Below, piece after piece: positions 53,083-61,884 of a stretch of DNA of 64,000 nt (the stretch's first letter is position 1; each line of letters begins with the position of its first letter). Source of the DNA: Fibrobacter succinogenes (lineage in GTDB: Bacteria; Fibrobacterota; Fibrobacteria; Fibrobacterales; Fibrobacteraceae); the NCBI GenBank assembly GCA_902779055.1, contig CACZAD010000035.1:798-64797 (forward strand), given 5' to 3'. Position numbers and translations under genes: made by a program. Below the pieces are notes generated by a model. The model saw only the letters and a program-made list of their open reading frames with translations, made no database searches and was not told the origin of the DNA.

Positions 53083-53957
53083 AAATGATGCCAGAAAATA
53101 TCGATAAAAATGAAATTATCGTATATCAGCCGGAAGGCGGGGAATTCCACATCGAAGTCCGAGTAGAAAACGAGACTGTTTGGCTTACACAGGCGCAGAT
53201 TGCGGAACTGTTCGGAACAAAGAGACCTGCAATCACAAAGCATCTCAAAAACATTTATGCAGCTCAAGAACTTGACGAAAAGACCACATGTTCCGTTTTG
53301 GAACATATGGGTAAAGACTCGGATCAAATTTACGAGACCAAATATTACAATCTAGATGCGATTCTCTCCGTCGGCTATAGGGTAAATAGTAAAAATGCGA
53401 CTTGCTTTCGCCGTTGGGCAAATCAGGTTCTGAAAGAGCATTTGCTTCGGGGTTGTAGCATCAACCAGCGATTGATTTCTCATGAAAATAGGCTCGAGAA
53501 TCACGATTCTCGTATAATCAACCTCGAAAAACAGGTGGATTTCTTTGTAAAGGCGAACTTGCCGCCAAGAGAGGGATTGCTACCCGCACACGCGCATTGG
53601 AGCGGCTACGAATTCGCCGTGCAGTTGGTGCGTTCGGCGAAAAATGAACTCGTTATCATAGACCCGTTTGCCAACGATATGGTTCTTTCTCTTATGGCAA
53701 AACGTGCCGAGGGGGTGAATGCGACCATCTATTCCGCCCGAATTACCCCCGCCATGCGGGAAGAAGAGGCTCGGCTGAATAGGCAATTTCCGACAGTTCG
53801 CTTGGAGAACATGCGCGAGGTCCACGATCGTTTCGTCATCGTCGATGATGTGATTTATCATGTGGGAGCATCTTTCAAAGACCTCGGAAATCAAATGACC
53901 GCGTTTTCGGTGCTGAACTTCATCACCAAGGAGCAGGTGCTTGCTATGGTGAAATAG
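53073..53957 (+). CDS. RhuM-family protein with C-terminal PLD-like region
   Basis: A 294-residue protein. Residues 15-130 are the RhuM / virulence-associated domain (VENETVWLTQAQIAELFGTKRPAITKHLKNI, then YNLDAILSVGYRVNS). A coiled-coil linker (about 130-170) is followed by a C-terminal region (about 180-290) with VHDRFVIVDDVIYHVGASFKDLG, resembling the HxD-type turn of phospholipase-D-like proteins. RhuM genes often sit inside type I restriction operons, which fits the hsdR remnant next door. The function is not established. GGAGG lies before the ATG. Confidence 0.82.
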   Translation: MKKEMMPENIDKNEIIVYQPEGGEFHIEVRVENETVWLTQAQIAELFGTKRPAITKHLKNIYAAQELDEKTTCSVLEHMGKDSDQIYETKYYNLDAILSVGYRVNSKNATCFRRWANQVLKEHLLRGCSINQRLISHENRLENHDSRIINLEKQVDFFVKANLPPREGLLPAHAHWSGYEFAVQLVRSAKNELVIIDPFANDMVLSLMAKRAEGVNATIYSARITPAMREEEARLNRQFPTVRLENMREVHDRFVIVDDVIYHVGASFKDLGNQMTAFSVLNFITKEQVLAMVK

Positions 53958-53972
53958 AAAACTCAAGATCAG

Positions 53973-54014
53973 CCTTTTTTGCTTGTAGACGGTCGGAGGT
54001 AAAGATGAAGAAAG
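53973..54014 (+). repeat. Direct repeat flanking the RhuM gene, right copy
   Basis: Second copy of the 42-bp unit (38 of 42 identical to 53041-53082), again containing TCGGAGGTAAAGATGAAGAAAG, just after the RhuM stop codon. Confidence 0.8.
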
Positions 54015-54091
54015 TGAAAATGTTGCCAAAAGATTCTGCAAATACGACCAAGGCGGTCGAAAAGCCCAATTTTTCCTTGATAAACTCATAA
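54005..54091 (+). pseudogene. 28-codon truncated ORF starting in the repeat
   Basis: The ATG in the right repeat opens a 28-residue frame (MKKVKMLPKDSANTTK...). The first codons match the start of RhuM and the rest has no match that I see. The good GGAGG site suggests a truncated second RhuM-type gene left by recombination between the repeats. Confidence 0.45.
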
Positions 54092-54162
54092 AATTCCGAC
54101 CTATTGATAGCGATTAAACAATAACCTACATTAAAGTTTGAAATTTTCGGATAGGAGCTTTT

Positions 54163-54579
54163 ATGAACGATATAACGGAAAAAGACGTAAAAAGGGTTTG
54201 GGTCGAAAAGGATGCCATTTGCGTCGAGCTCAAGGACGGTCGCATAGGGAAAGAACTCATTCGCGATTATGAGCCGCTCAAAAAAGCCACCAGAGAACAG
54301 TTGAAAAATTGCAGGGTCGATCTCGATGGCGTATGGTTTGACGATTTAGACGAAGGGCTTGCGCTATCTGGATTTTTCTCGCCCAAGAAAACAAATCCCG
54401 TTGGTCGCATATTTTGGCTTTTCCCCGAACTGAACGCAGCCGCATTCGCGCGTCGTTTGGGAATTCCGCAACCACTTTTTGCGGCCTATGTCAATGGATC
54501 TAGGAAGCCATCCGCAGCTAGGCGTAAAAAGATCAACGACGAATTCCATCGAATCGGTCGTGAGTTGATGCAAGTATAA
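54163..54579 (+). CDS. DUF2442-domain protein with HTH-like tail
   Basis: A 138-residue protein. Residues 5-70 match DUF2442 (VWVEKDAICVELKDGRIG, then RVDLDGVWFDDLDEGLAL). Residues 85-135 form a possible helix-turn-helix (FARRLGIPQPLFAAYVNGSRKPSAARRKKI). DUF2442 proteins often accompany toxin-antitoxin-like pairs with DUF4160, but no partner gene is adjacent. It is the right-most gene of the accessory block. TAGGAG precedes the ATG. Confidence 0.8.
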   Translation: MNDITEKDVKRVWVEKDAICVELKDGRIGKELIRDYEPLKKATREQLKNCRVDLDGVWFDDLDEGLALSGFFSPKKTNPVGRIFWLFPELNAAAFARRLGIPQPLFAAYVNGSRKPSAARRKKINDEFHRIGRELMQV

Positions 54580-54607
54580 GCGCCTATTTTAAGCGCCATT
54601 CTCCCAA

Positions 54608-54632
54608 TTAACTTTTTAACTTAAAAAGTTAA
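54608..54632. repeat. 25-bp perfect AT-only palindrome
   Basis: TTAACTTTTTAA (54608-54619), a central C and TTAAAAAGTTAA (54621-54632). It lies between two converging genes. Too AT-rich for a strong terminator. Confidence 0.8.
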
Positions 54633-54651
54633 AATTAAGTTAAAGACACCC

Positions 54652-55557
54652 CTACTTGCAATGTTTCTTGAGCGCGGCAATGTACGCTTCGGCGTAGCGT
54701 GATTTGGTGACGCCTTTGCGCATAACATAACCGACAGTCATTTTGTCATGGACATCAAGGCGTTTTGCGATGATGTTCTTGCCGTTGAGTTTGTGGCTGA
54801 TGACGCCGGAGCAAATGGTGTAGCCGTCAAGGCCGATGAGCAGGTTAAAGAGTGTAGCGCGGTCACGGACTTTGATGTTTCGCGGGCAATCGAAATCGAT
54901 AGCGGTGAGCGGTTCTTCGGCAAAGTAGAACGAGTTGAAATCGCCCTGTTCGTAAGTCAAGTACGGGAATGGCTTGAGATCCGCAAGCGTGATTTTTTCT
55001 TTTTTTGCAAGCGGGTTCTTCGATGACATGAACACGTGCAGCGGTGTTGCAAAAAGCGGTTCAAATACGAGGTTGTTTTTTTGGATGAGCTTGGTGATGA
55101 CCTTTTCGTTTTTGTCACTGAGGTAAAGCACGCCCATTTCGCTTTTCATTTTGGCGACATCGTCAATGATTTCGTTAGTTTGCGTTTCGCGAAGCGTAAA
55201 ATCGTAGCTCGGGCCACCGAACTTGCGGATAACATCGACAAACGCATTCACGGCAAAAGAATAGTGCTGGCAGCTGACGGAGAAAATCATGTTGCCGCCT
55301 TTGCCACCTTTATAGCGGTCTTCCAAAAGCGTCGCCTGTTCCAAAACCTGCCTTGCGTACGAAAGGAATTCATCGCCTTCGTTTGTAATGGTCACGCCTT
55401 TGTTGGAGCGGTTGAAAATCGTCACGCCCATTTCTTCTTCGAGTTCGTGGATAGCAGCGGTAAGGCTTGGTTGCGAGATAAAGACTCGCTTGGACGCTTC
55501 AGTAATATTTCGCGTGTCTGCAATGGCAATGGCATATTTAAGTTGTTGTAGAGTCAT
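54652..55557 (-). CDS. LysR-family transcriptional regulator, probable metE regulator
   Basis: A 301-residue LysR-type regulator: N-terminal winged HTH (MTLQQLKYAIAIADTRNITEASKRV, FISQPSLTAAIHELEEEMG) and a periplasmic-binding-like effector domain (about 90-295). It is divergent from metE around a perfect dyad at 55585-55607. In other bacteria MetR, also a LysR protein divergent from metE, activates metE with homocysteine; the same logic is likely here. AAGGAAAA serves as ribosome-binding site. Confidence 0.9.
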   Translation of the reverse strand: MTLQQLKYAIAIADTRNITEASKRVFISQPSLTAAIHELEEEMGVTIFNRSNKGVTITNEGDEFLSYARQVLEQATLLEDRYKGGKGGNMIFSVSCQHYSFAVNAFVDVIRKFGGPSYDFTLRETQTNEIIDDVAKMKSEMGVLYLSDKNEKVITKLIQKNNLVFEPLFATPLHVFMSSKNPLAKKEKITLADLKPFPYLTYEQGDFNSFYFAEEPLTAIDFDCPRNIKVRDRATLFNLLIGLDGYTICSGVISHKLNGKNIIAKRLDVHDKMTVGYVMRKGVTKSRYAEAYIAALKKHCK

Positions 55558-55584
55558 AAGTTTTCCTTATCGCTAGTTATAAAT

Positions 55585-55607
55585 CACCATAGAAAAAATC
55601 TATGGTG
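55585..55607. promoter_or_regulatory. Dyad operator between the LysR gene and metE
   Basis: CACCATAGA (55585-55593), AAAAA, TCTATGGTG (55599-55607), a perfect 9+5+9 dyad. It lies 20 nt upstream of the metE -35 box and 28 nt from the LysR start codon, where a LysR-type regulator would bind to act on both genes. Confidence 0.7.
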
Positions 55608-55626
55608 AACGCATAAAAAATAGTAT

Positions 55627-55655
55627 TTTACCGATGATAAAAAGTGAGGTATATT
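55627..55655 (+). promoter_or_regulatory. metE promoter
   Basis: TTTACC (55627-55632), a 17-nt spacer and TATATTTGG (55650-55658). The transcript would start near 55662. Confidence 0.6.
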
Positions 55656-55699
55656 TGGAGCGTTCAAAAAAAACAAAGTAAAAAGGTAGGTAAAACACT

Positions 55700-57964
55700 A
55701 TGAGCATTAAAACATCTGTAATTGGTTTCCCGCGTATCGGTAAGAATCGTGAACTCAAGTTCGCCAGCGAAAAGTTCTTCAAGGGCGAAATCTCCGAAGC
55801 AGAACTCCAGAAGGTCGCCGCAGAAATCCGTCAGTACGGCTGGCAGAAGCAGAAGGCCGCAGGCATCGACCTTATCCCGTCCAACGACTTCTCGTTCTAC
55901 GACAATGTTCTCGACACTGCATTTTTGCTGAACGTCATTCCGGAACGCTACAGCAGCCTCGAATTGAGCACGCTCGAAAAGTATTTCGCAGCCGCCCACG
56001 GCTATCAGGGCGCAAAGGGCGATGTGAAGGCTCTCCCGATGAAGAAGTGGTTCAATACGAACTATCATTACATTGTTCCTGAAATTGACGATGCTACCGA
56101 GCTCAAACTCGTCGGCAAGAAGCCTGTCGAAGAATTCAACGAAGCCAAATCGGCCGGAATTGAATCCATTCCGACGTTGATTGGTGCATACACATTCCTC
56201 CGCCTCGCCCGTTACAACGGCAACAAGAAGGCCAAGGACTTCGCAGCAGCAGCCGTCAACGCTTACGCAGAACTCGCTGAAAAGCTCGCTGCCGCAGGCG
56301 CCAAGTGGATTTCTTTCGCAGAACCGGCTCTCGTTTTCGACGTGACCGCAGAAGAACGCGAACTCTTCAAGACAATTTACGCCGAACTCTTGAGAAAGAT
56401 CGGTGAAAAGAAGAACCTCAAGATCGCATTGCAGACTTACTTCGGCGACATCCGCGATGTTTATCAGGATGTGACCGCACTCGGCTTTGACGCTATCGGT
56501 TTGGATTTCGTTGAAGGCCTTAAGTCTCTCGAACTTTTGAAGACTGGTTTCCCAAAGAACACGCTCCTCTTGGCTGGCGTCGTGAACGGCAAGAACATCT
56601 GGCGCGCTGATTACGCACAGAAGAACGCCATCCTCGACGAAATCAAGAAGTATGTCGCTGCAGAAAATGTTGTGGTTGGCACTTCTTGCTCTCTCTTGCA
56701 CGTGCCGTACACGGTCGCTGCAGAACAGAAGCTTTCGGCTGACATTCTCAAGCACTTCGCATTCGCCGAAGAAAAGCTCGTGGAACTTGCAGAACTCGCA
56801 AGCGCTGACGCAGACGCTCTCGCCAAGAACAAGGCATTGTTCGCAAGCGCTCGCGTTCAGGCAAACGCAAAGGTTCAGGCAGAACTCGCCGCCCTCTCTG
56901 CTGCTGATTTCGAACGCAAGCCGAGCCGCCTCGAACGTCGCGAAGTACAGAAGGCCGAATTCAAGTTGCCGGCATTCCCGACAACGACAATCGGTTCCTT
57001 CCCGCAGACTGCCGAAGTTCGCGCCAACCGCGCCGCATTCCGCAAGGGTGAAATCTCCAAGGAACAGTATGTGGAATTCAACCAGAAGAAAATTGCAGAA
57101 TGCATCAAGCTGCAAGAAGAAATTGGCCTCGATGTGATTGTTCATGGTGAATTTGAACGCAATGACATGGTGGAATATTTCGGTTCCAAGATTGACGGTT
57201 TCGTATTCACGCAGAACGCCTGGGTGCAGAGCTACGGCACCCGCTGCGTGAAGCCGCCTGTCGTTTGGGGTGATGTGAGCCGCAGCGCTCCGATTACGGT
57301 TGAATGGTCCGTTTTCGCACAAAGTTGCACCAAGAAGCCGGTGAAGGGTATGCTTACGGGTCCTGTTACGATTCTCAACTGGTCCTTCCCGCGCGAAGAC
57401 GTTTCCTTGAAGACGCAGGCTCAAGAAATCGGCCTTGCCATCCGTGACGAAGTTTTGGACCTCGAAAAGAACGGCATCAGAATCATCCAGATTGACGAAG
57501 CCGCTCTCCGCGAAAAGTTGCCGCTCCGCAAGAGCGACTGGCACAAGGAATACCTCGACTGGGCCATTCCGGCATTCCGCTTGGTTCATGCCAAGGTCAA
57601 GCCCGAAACGCAGATCCACACGCACATGTGCTATAGCGAATTCAACGACATCGTCCGCGATATCGATAACATGGACGCCGACGTGATCACGTTCGAAGCC
57701 AGCCGTTCTGACCTCAAGCTGCTCGATGCCTTGAACGACGCCAAGTTCGAAACGCAGGTGGGCCCGGGTGTTTACGACATCCACTCTCCGCGTGTACCGT
57801 CTGAACAGGAAATCGTTGACGCGCTCCACAAGATCATCGCGAAGATTCCGCAAGAGAATGTGTGGGTGAACCCGGATTGCGGTCTCAAGACTCGTGGCGA
57901 AACCGAAACGACGGCAAGCCTCAAGAACCTCGTCGCCGCCGCCAAGAAACTGCGTGAAGAATAA
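55700..57964 (+). CDS. metE: Cobalamin-independent methionine synthase
   Basis: A 754-residue MetE, the usual two-barrel length, which transfers methyl from methyl-tetrahydrofolate polyglutamate to homocysteine. The N-terminus [15 protein letters not shown] and C-terminal [36 protein letters not shown] (zinc ligands His and Cys) and NPDCGLKTR (zinc Cys) are all present. GGTAGG precedes the ATG. The adjacent LysR gene and shared dyad suggest methionine-pathway control. The broken ahcY elsewhere in this window belongs to the same methyl cycle. Confidence 0.97.
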   Translation: MSIKTSVIGFPRIGKNRELKFASEKFFKGEISEAELQKVAAEIRQYGWQKQKAAGIDLIPSNDFSFYDNVLDTAFLLNVIPERYSSLELSTLEKYFAAAHGYQGAKGDVKALPMKKWFNTNYHYIVPEIDDATELKLVGKKPVEEFNEAKSAGIESIPTLIGAYTFLRLARYNGNKKAKDFAAAAVNAYAELAEKLAAAGAKWISFAEPALVFDVTAEERELFKTIYAELLRKIGEKKNLKIALQTYFGDIRDVYQDVTALGFDAIGLDFVEGLKSLELLKTGFPKNTLLLAGVVNGKNIWRADYAQKNAILDEIKKYVAAENVVVGTSCSLLHVPYTVAAEQKLSADILKHFAFAEEKLVELAELASADADALAKNKALFASARVQANAKVQAELAALSAADFERKPSRLERREVQKAEFKLPAFPTTTIGSFPQTAEVRANRAAFRKGEISKEQYVEFNQKKIAECIKLQEEIGLDVIVHGEFERNDMVEYFGSKIDGFVFTQNAWVQSYGTRCVKPPVVWGDVSRSAPITVEWSVFAQSCTKKPVKGMLTGPVTILNWSFPREDVSLKTQAQEIGLAIRDEVLDLEKNGIRIIQIDEAALREKLPLRKSDWHKEYLDWAIPAFRLVHAKVKPETQIHTHMCYSEFNDIVRDIDNMDADVITFEASRSDLKLLDALNDAKFETQVGPGVYDIHSPRVPSEQEIVDALHKIIAKIPQENVWVNPDCGLKTRGETETTASLKNLVAAAKKLREE

Positions 57965-57967
57965 AAA

Positions 57968-58020
57968 AGGCGACCCCGTCCCGGAACAAGTCCGGGATGA
58001 CATGGTGGCCGGGGTGACAG
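57968..58020. repeat. Short REP unit without the long insert
   Basis: GGCGACCCCGTCCCGGAACAAGTCCGGGATGACA followed by CCGGGGTGACAG. It equals the two ends of the 107-bp element at 30148 and 58276 joined directly, so it looks like the empty form of that element. Confidence 0.8.
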
Positions 58021-58082
58021 TCTAAAAGTCACAACCACATTCATTGATAGACAGATTCTAAGTTCGCTCTAGTCTATCGCTT

Positions 58083-58114
58083 ATCCCCGTGTGCAAAACG
58101 CCGCGGGGATTTTT
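58083..58114 (+). terminator. Terminator after metE
   Basis: ATCCCCG (58083-58089) pairs with CGGGGAT (58104-58110), followed by TTTT. Confidence 0.8.
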
Positions 58115-58229
58115 CATTTATACGCCACTTTCATCAAAAAAAACATCTTCTAACCAAATTCTATCACCGCGCTATTTATATAGTAAAAATCTATAACAGA
58201 GCATAAAAAAGTAGTATATAGAGTAAGCC

Positions 58230-58258
58230 TTGTTCTAGGTATACCCCTTTTCTATCTT
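58230..58258 (+). promoter_or_regulatory. Promoter of the CytX-like gene
   Basis: TTGTTC (58230-58235), a 17-nt spacer and TATCTTTG (58253-58260). Its predicted start near 58265 lies inside the longest reading frame of the gene, so initiation at 58260 is doubtful. Confidence 0.6.
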
Positions 58259-58259
58259 T

Positions 58260-59567
58260 GTGCCGCATTTGAAAGAAAGGTGCCCCCGTCCCGGAAAAAC
58301 ATACGAGGCGAGTGCCGCGACAAAATGCTTGCATTTTGGCATGGTTGAGCCGAAGGGTGTTGCGCTTGCGCAACAAGTCCGGGAAAAACGCACAGGACTT
58401 TTTGCAAATGGAATTATCTGGTTTGGCGTCGCCATCTCCGTCTCCGAAATCGAGGCGGGTATTGAAATTGGCGCGGCAGCCGCAAGGGATTCGCTTTGGC
58501 TCCCGCTCGTACTCGGACACATTCTGGGCGGCATCTTGCTCTTTTTCGTAGGCCTCATCGGCGCACGCGTTCACTTGAACGCCATGGAAACGACCAAGTC
58601 CTCATTCGGCAAATACGGTTCCAAGTTTTTCGCCGCACTGAACACGTTCCAGTTGCTCGCCTGGGTCGCCGTTTTGAACGCGCAAGGCGCTTCGGCTTTG
58701 GCAGGGCTCAACTTGCCAATTTCGTTCCCGCTCACATGCGTGATTCTCGCCGCACTTATCGCCGCCTGGGTTTATGTGGGCATTCGCCGTTCCGCCAACT
58801 TGACGACAGTCGTGATGGCAGCACTCACCGTTCTGCTCGCTATTCTTTCCGTGAAGTTGTTCGGGCTCGACAGTTCGTCTGCAGACGCCATCGGGAAAGC
58901 CGCAACCGCGCTCAAGTTTTGGAACATTTTCGAGATTTCCATCGCCATGCCGATTTCTTGGCTCCCGGTGATTTCGGACTACACGAAGGACGCCGAAAAG
59001 CCCGTGAAGGCAACAGCAATTTCTGCAATCGCTTACACATTCGCAAGCCTCTGGATGTACATCATCGGTATTGAAATCGCAGACATCGGCGCAACGAACA
59101 ACATTGCGCAAGCCATTCTCCTTGCTGGCCTCGGCATTCCGGGAATAATCATCGTGGTGCTTTCAACCGTCACGACAAACTTCCTCGCGGCAAACTCCGC
59201 AGGCGAATCATCCAAGGCGATTTACAGTAAAATAAATCCGAAAATTGCAGGTATCGTCGTGAGTTTCTTGAGTGCCGCTCTCGCCATTTCGGGAATCATG
59301 GACCACTACATCAGCTTCCTCTATCTGATCGCTTCCGTGTTCGCCCCGATGGCCGCCGTGCTCCTGGTTTCGTTCTACTTCTCCAAGGAACGCACCGAAT
59401 CGCTCGGCGCTTGGCTCTGGAACATTTTCGCCTGGCTTGCAGGCTTTATCGCTTACCAGGTCGCAGAACATTTCGACTCCGTTTTCCTCGGTCCCACACT
59501 CCTTGCAGTGATCGTTTCGGCGGCATTTGCCTCAATACGTGTACTCTCGGAAAAGAAAGATTTTTAA
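58260..59567 (+). CDS. cytX: CytX-like permease (NCS1/CodB family) with repeat-derived 5' end
   Basis: A nucleobase-cation-symport-1 permease with about 12 membrane helices, from KRTGLFANGIIWFGVAISVSEIEAGIEIG onwards. It resembles CytX, proposed to import the thiamine precursor hydroxymethylpyrimidine. Downstream lies a pyridoxamine-kinase-like gene 13 nt away, so a B6 or pyrimidine-vitamer role is likely. The first 42 codons of the longest frame (GTG at 58260) come mostly from the repeat at 58276-58383. An AAGAAAGG site is stranded just before the repeat. In-repeat ATG 58341 (408 residues) is the other plausible start. The true start cannot be fixed from sequence alone. Confidence 0.8.
   Translation: MPHLKERCPRPGKTYEASAATKCLHFGMVEPKGVALAQQVREKRTGLFANGIIWFGVAISVSEIEAGIEIGAAAARDSLWLPLVLGHILGGILLFFVGLIGARVHLNAMETTKSSFGKYGSKFFAALNTFQLLAWVAVLNAQGASALAGLNLPISFPLTCVILAALIAAWVYVGIRRSANLTTVVMAALTVLLAILSVKLFGLDSSSADAIGKAATALKFWNIFEISIAMPISWLPVISDYTKDAEKPVKATAISAIAYTFASLWMYIIGIEIADIGATNNIAQAILLAGLGIPGIIIVVLSTVTTNFLAANSAGESSKAIYSKINPKIAGIVVSFLSAALAISGIMDHYISFLYLIASVFAPMAAVLLVSFYFSKERTESLGAWLWNIFAWLAGFIAYQVAEHFDSVFLGPTLLAVIVSAAFASIRVLSEKKDF
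58276..58383. repeat. 107-bp structured repeat element, copy 2 (in the 5' end of the permease gene)
   Basis: Nearly identical to 30148-30254 (GGTGCCCCC for GGTGACCCC near the left end). It has the same internal AAAATGC-TT-GCATTTT and TTGCGC-TT-GCGCAA hairpins and ends in GTCCGGG. It stays open in the permease frame. Confidence 0.85.
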
Positions 59568-59580
59568 CTTTTAGTTCGCC

Positions 59581-60411
59581 ATGCCACAGAAGAAAATTGC
59601 GTTAATCAACGATGTTACAGGATTTGGCCGTTGCTCGATAGCCGTCATGGCACCGATCGTTTCGGCAATGAAGATCCAGGCGGTCACAATACCGACTGCG
59701 ATTCTTTCGGCACACACGCAGTTTCCGGAATACTACTTTGACGATTACACTTCAAAAATGCGCGACTACATCCAGACCTATAAAGATCTGGGAATGAAGT
59801 TCGACGCCATCGCCACTGGGTTCCTGGGCTCGGCAAAACAAGTCGACATCGTGATCGACTTTTTCAAGGAATTCAAGAAAGACGACACGTTCGCCCTGGT
59901 AGACCCGGTGATGGGTGACTACGGACGACTCTACGAAACCTATACGCCCAAGATGTGCGAAAAGATGAAGAAGCTCGTCCACTACGCCGACATCTTGACG
60001 CCGAACCTGACGGAACTTTGCACGCTGACCGATACAAAGTACCGCAACGAAGGTTTTAGCGACGCCGAACTTGCGGAGATGTGCCACATCCTGACGGAAC
60101 AAGGGCCAGAACACATCGTGGTGACCGGCATTCCGTACAACACCAAGCAAATCATGAACTACGTGTACAGCCGAGGCGAAGAACCGCGCATCGTGATGGT
60201 AGACCGCATTGGCGGCGACCGCAGCGGAACCGGCGACGTTCTCAGCTCGATTATCGCAGGCATGTACTTGAACGGTCACGATTTTTACGAGTCGGTCAAG
60301 AAAGCCGCAGAATTTGCATCCAAGTGTATCCGCTACTGCGAAGACAACAACGTTCCCACGCACTGGGGGCTTTGCTTTGAAATGTTCCTACGCGACCTGA
60401 TGGAGGATTAA
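59581..60411 (+). CDS. Pyridoxamine kinase-like protein (PfkB/ribokinase superfamily)
   Basis: A 276-residue PdxY/PdxK-type kinase: DVTGFGRCSIAVMAPI at the N-terminus, FALVDPVMGDYGRLYETY, DILTPNLTELCTLT, and the catalytic DRIGGDRSGTGDVLSSII with the GTGD anion hole. It would phosphorylate B6 vitamers to make pyridoxal phosphate; hydroxymethylpyrimidine is an alternative substrate given the CytX-like neighbour. It follows the permease by 13 nt and is followed after 1 nt by a radical SAM gene, so the three form an operon. Confidence 0.88.
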   Translation: MPQKKIALINDVTGFGRCSIAVMAPIVSAMKIQAVTIPTAILSAHTQFPEYYFDDYTSKMRDYIQTYKDLGMKFDAIATGFLGSAKQVDIVIDFFKEFKKDDTFALVDPVMGDYGRLYETYTPKMCEKMKKLVHYADILTPNLTELCTLTDTKYRNEGFSDAELAEMCHILTEQGPEHIVVTGIPYNTKQIMNYVYSRGEEPRIVMVDRIGGDRSGTGDVLSSIIAGMYLNGHDFYESVKKAAEFASKCIRYCEDNNVPTHWGLCFEMFLRDLMED

Positions 60412-60412
60412 A

Positions 60413-61072
60413 ATGGTTTTATACACTGTGACAGGAAATGTCGGTGAAGCCGGCTACCTCGACATCGCCAACAGCGGCGACATCACCGGCAAGAACATTT
60501 ACGTGAACATCACCAACCGCTGCCCGTGCAGCTGCGTTTTTTGCCTGCGCCAGACAAAGAAGATGATGGAAGGCAACACGCTCTGGCTCAAGGGCGGTGA
60601 ACCGAGTGTCGAAAAGGTCATGGAACTTTTTGCGCCCTACGATCTTTCGGTCATTCATGAACTCGTGTTCTGCGGATACGGCGAGCCGCTCGAACGCTTG
60701 CACGACGTCTGCCAAGTGATCGACCAGCTCAAGGCCAAGTACCCGAAATTGAAGGTCCGCCTCAACACGAACGGGCTTGCCAACCTGATTCACGGCAAGG
60801 ACATTACGCCGGAACTCGAAGGTCGTTTCGACACCGTTTCGATTTCGCTGAACGCGCCGACCGCCGAAGAATTCCTCGCCCTCACGAGATCCAGATTCGG
60901 CATCAAGTCGTTTGACGCGCTGAAGGAATTTGCAGCACTTGCAAAATTCCACGTGCCGAACGTCGTCTTGACCGTTGTCGAAAAGGTTATGTCCGAAGAA
61001 AAAATCGAGCAGTGCCGCAAGATCTGCAACGAACTCGGCGTAACGCTGAGAGTAAGACCGTTCGAAAACTAG
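60413..61072 (+). CDS. Radical SAM protein (TatD-associated type)
   Basis: A 219-residue radical SAM enzyme. YVNITNRCPCSCVFC has the cluster cysteines Cys37-x3-Cys41-x2-Cys44, then GGEPS (SAM binding), FCGYGEPLERL and VRLNTNGLANLIHG. It is close in size and motifs to the radical SAM proteins usually found beside TatD nucleases, but no TatD gene is here. The reaction is unknown. The ATG lies 1 nt after the kinase stop. Confidence 0.82.
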   Translation: MVLYTVTGNVGEAGYLDIANSGDITGKNIYVNITNRCPCSCVFCLRQTKKMMEGNTLWLKGGEPSVEKVMELFAPYDLSVIHELVFCGYGEPLERLHDVCQVIDQLKAKYPKLKVRLNTNGLANLIHGKDITPELEGRFDTVSISLNAPTAEEFLALTRSRFGIKSFDALKEFAALAKFHVPNVVLTVVEKVMSEEKIEQCRKICNELGVTLRVRPFEN

Positions 61073-61097
61073 GAATCCATCGGCAGCATTTTTCGAC

Positions 61098-61754
61098 CTA
61101 CGCGTTTCGCTTGCCGCGACGCCTATAGTCTGCATCGACGTTCGCTTTCCACGAGCGTTCATTCACACGGTTCTTGCGGATATCGCTCATCAAACAACAT
61201 TGTGCGCGATACATAACCTCGATGCCGCTTTCGTCATTGACAAAATTTGCGGCACGCTCTTCGCAGATGCCAAAATTTTTTGCCGTTTCAATAGCGTCAA
61301 TATTTGCGCCCAGGAAGATGAATTCCCAGCCGTACTTTTGCTTTTGGCGTTCGACCATCTGCTTCACGCGATCAGATGTATATTTACGGCTTGCATTTTC
61401 ATAACCGTCCGTGGTGATGACAAAGATGGTCTTTTCAGGGCGATCTTCTTCGCGAGCATACTTGTGAACGTTACCGACATGGTGGATCGCACCGCCAATG
61501 GCATCGAGAAGAGCGGTACTGCCTCGGGCATAATACTCTTTTTCGGTGAGCGGAGCAACACTTGCAAGCGGCACACGATCGTGAAGCACTTCAGATTTGC
61601 CATCAAAGAGAATGGTCGAGACAAAAGCCTCGCCCTCTTCTTTCTTTTGCTTTTCGATGGTGCTGTTGAATCCCCCGATGGTGTCTTTTTCGAGCCCGCT
61701 CATGGAACCGCTGCGGTCGAGAATGAAAACGATTTCGGTAAGTCCTTTTTTCAT
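61098..61754 (-). CDS. Cytosolic von Willebrand factor A protein
   Basis: A 218-residue vWA domain without signal peptide. The metal-ion site has DRSGSMS (Asp13, Ser15, Ser17), a Thr in ARGSTALLDAIGG (about 77-89) and TTDGYENAS near 115. No added domain. Such stand-alone vWA proteins often work with AAA or TerY-like systems, but no partner is next to it. A strong GGAGG site lies before the ATG. It converges with the radical SAM gene. Confidence 0.85.
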   Translation of the reverse strand: MKKGLTEIVFILDRSGSMSGLEKDTIGGFNSTIEKQKKEEGEAFVSTILFDGKSEVLHDRVPLASVAPLTEKEYYARGSTALLDAIGGAIHHVGNVHKYAREEDRPEKTIFVITTDGYENASRKYTSDRVKQMVERQKQKYGWEFIFLGANIDAIETAKNFGICEERAANFVNDESGIEVMYRAQCCLMSDIRKNRVNERSWKANVDADYRRRGKRNA

Positions 61755-61884
61755 GATTGCCTCCGTGCCGCTATCAGTGCGGCTTTGATGGTTAACGGAA
61801 ACAATAATAGATGCCGCAAAAGCAAAAATGGTCGCCCGGCAGGCGACATTTTCAAAGGCATTTTTTTAGGAATTTGCTTGCGAA

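Noticed and set aside
53041-54014. Insertion sequence bounded by direct repeats
   Set aside because: No transposase and no terminal inverted repeats. The repeats contain a gene start, which fits gene duplication better.
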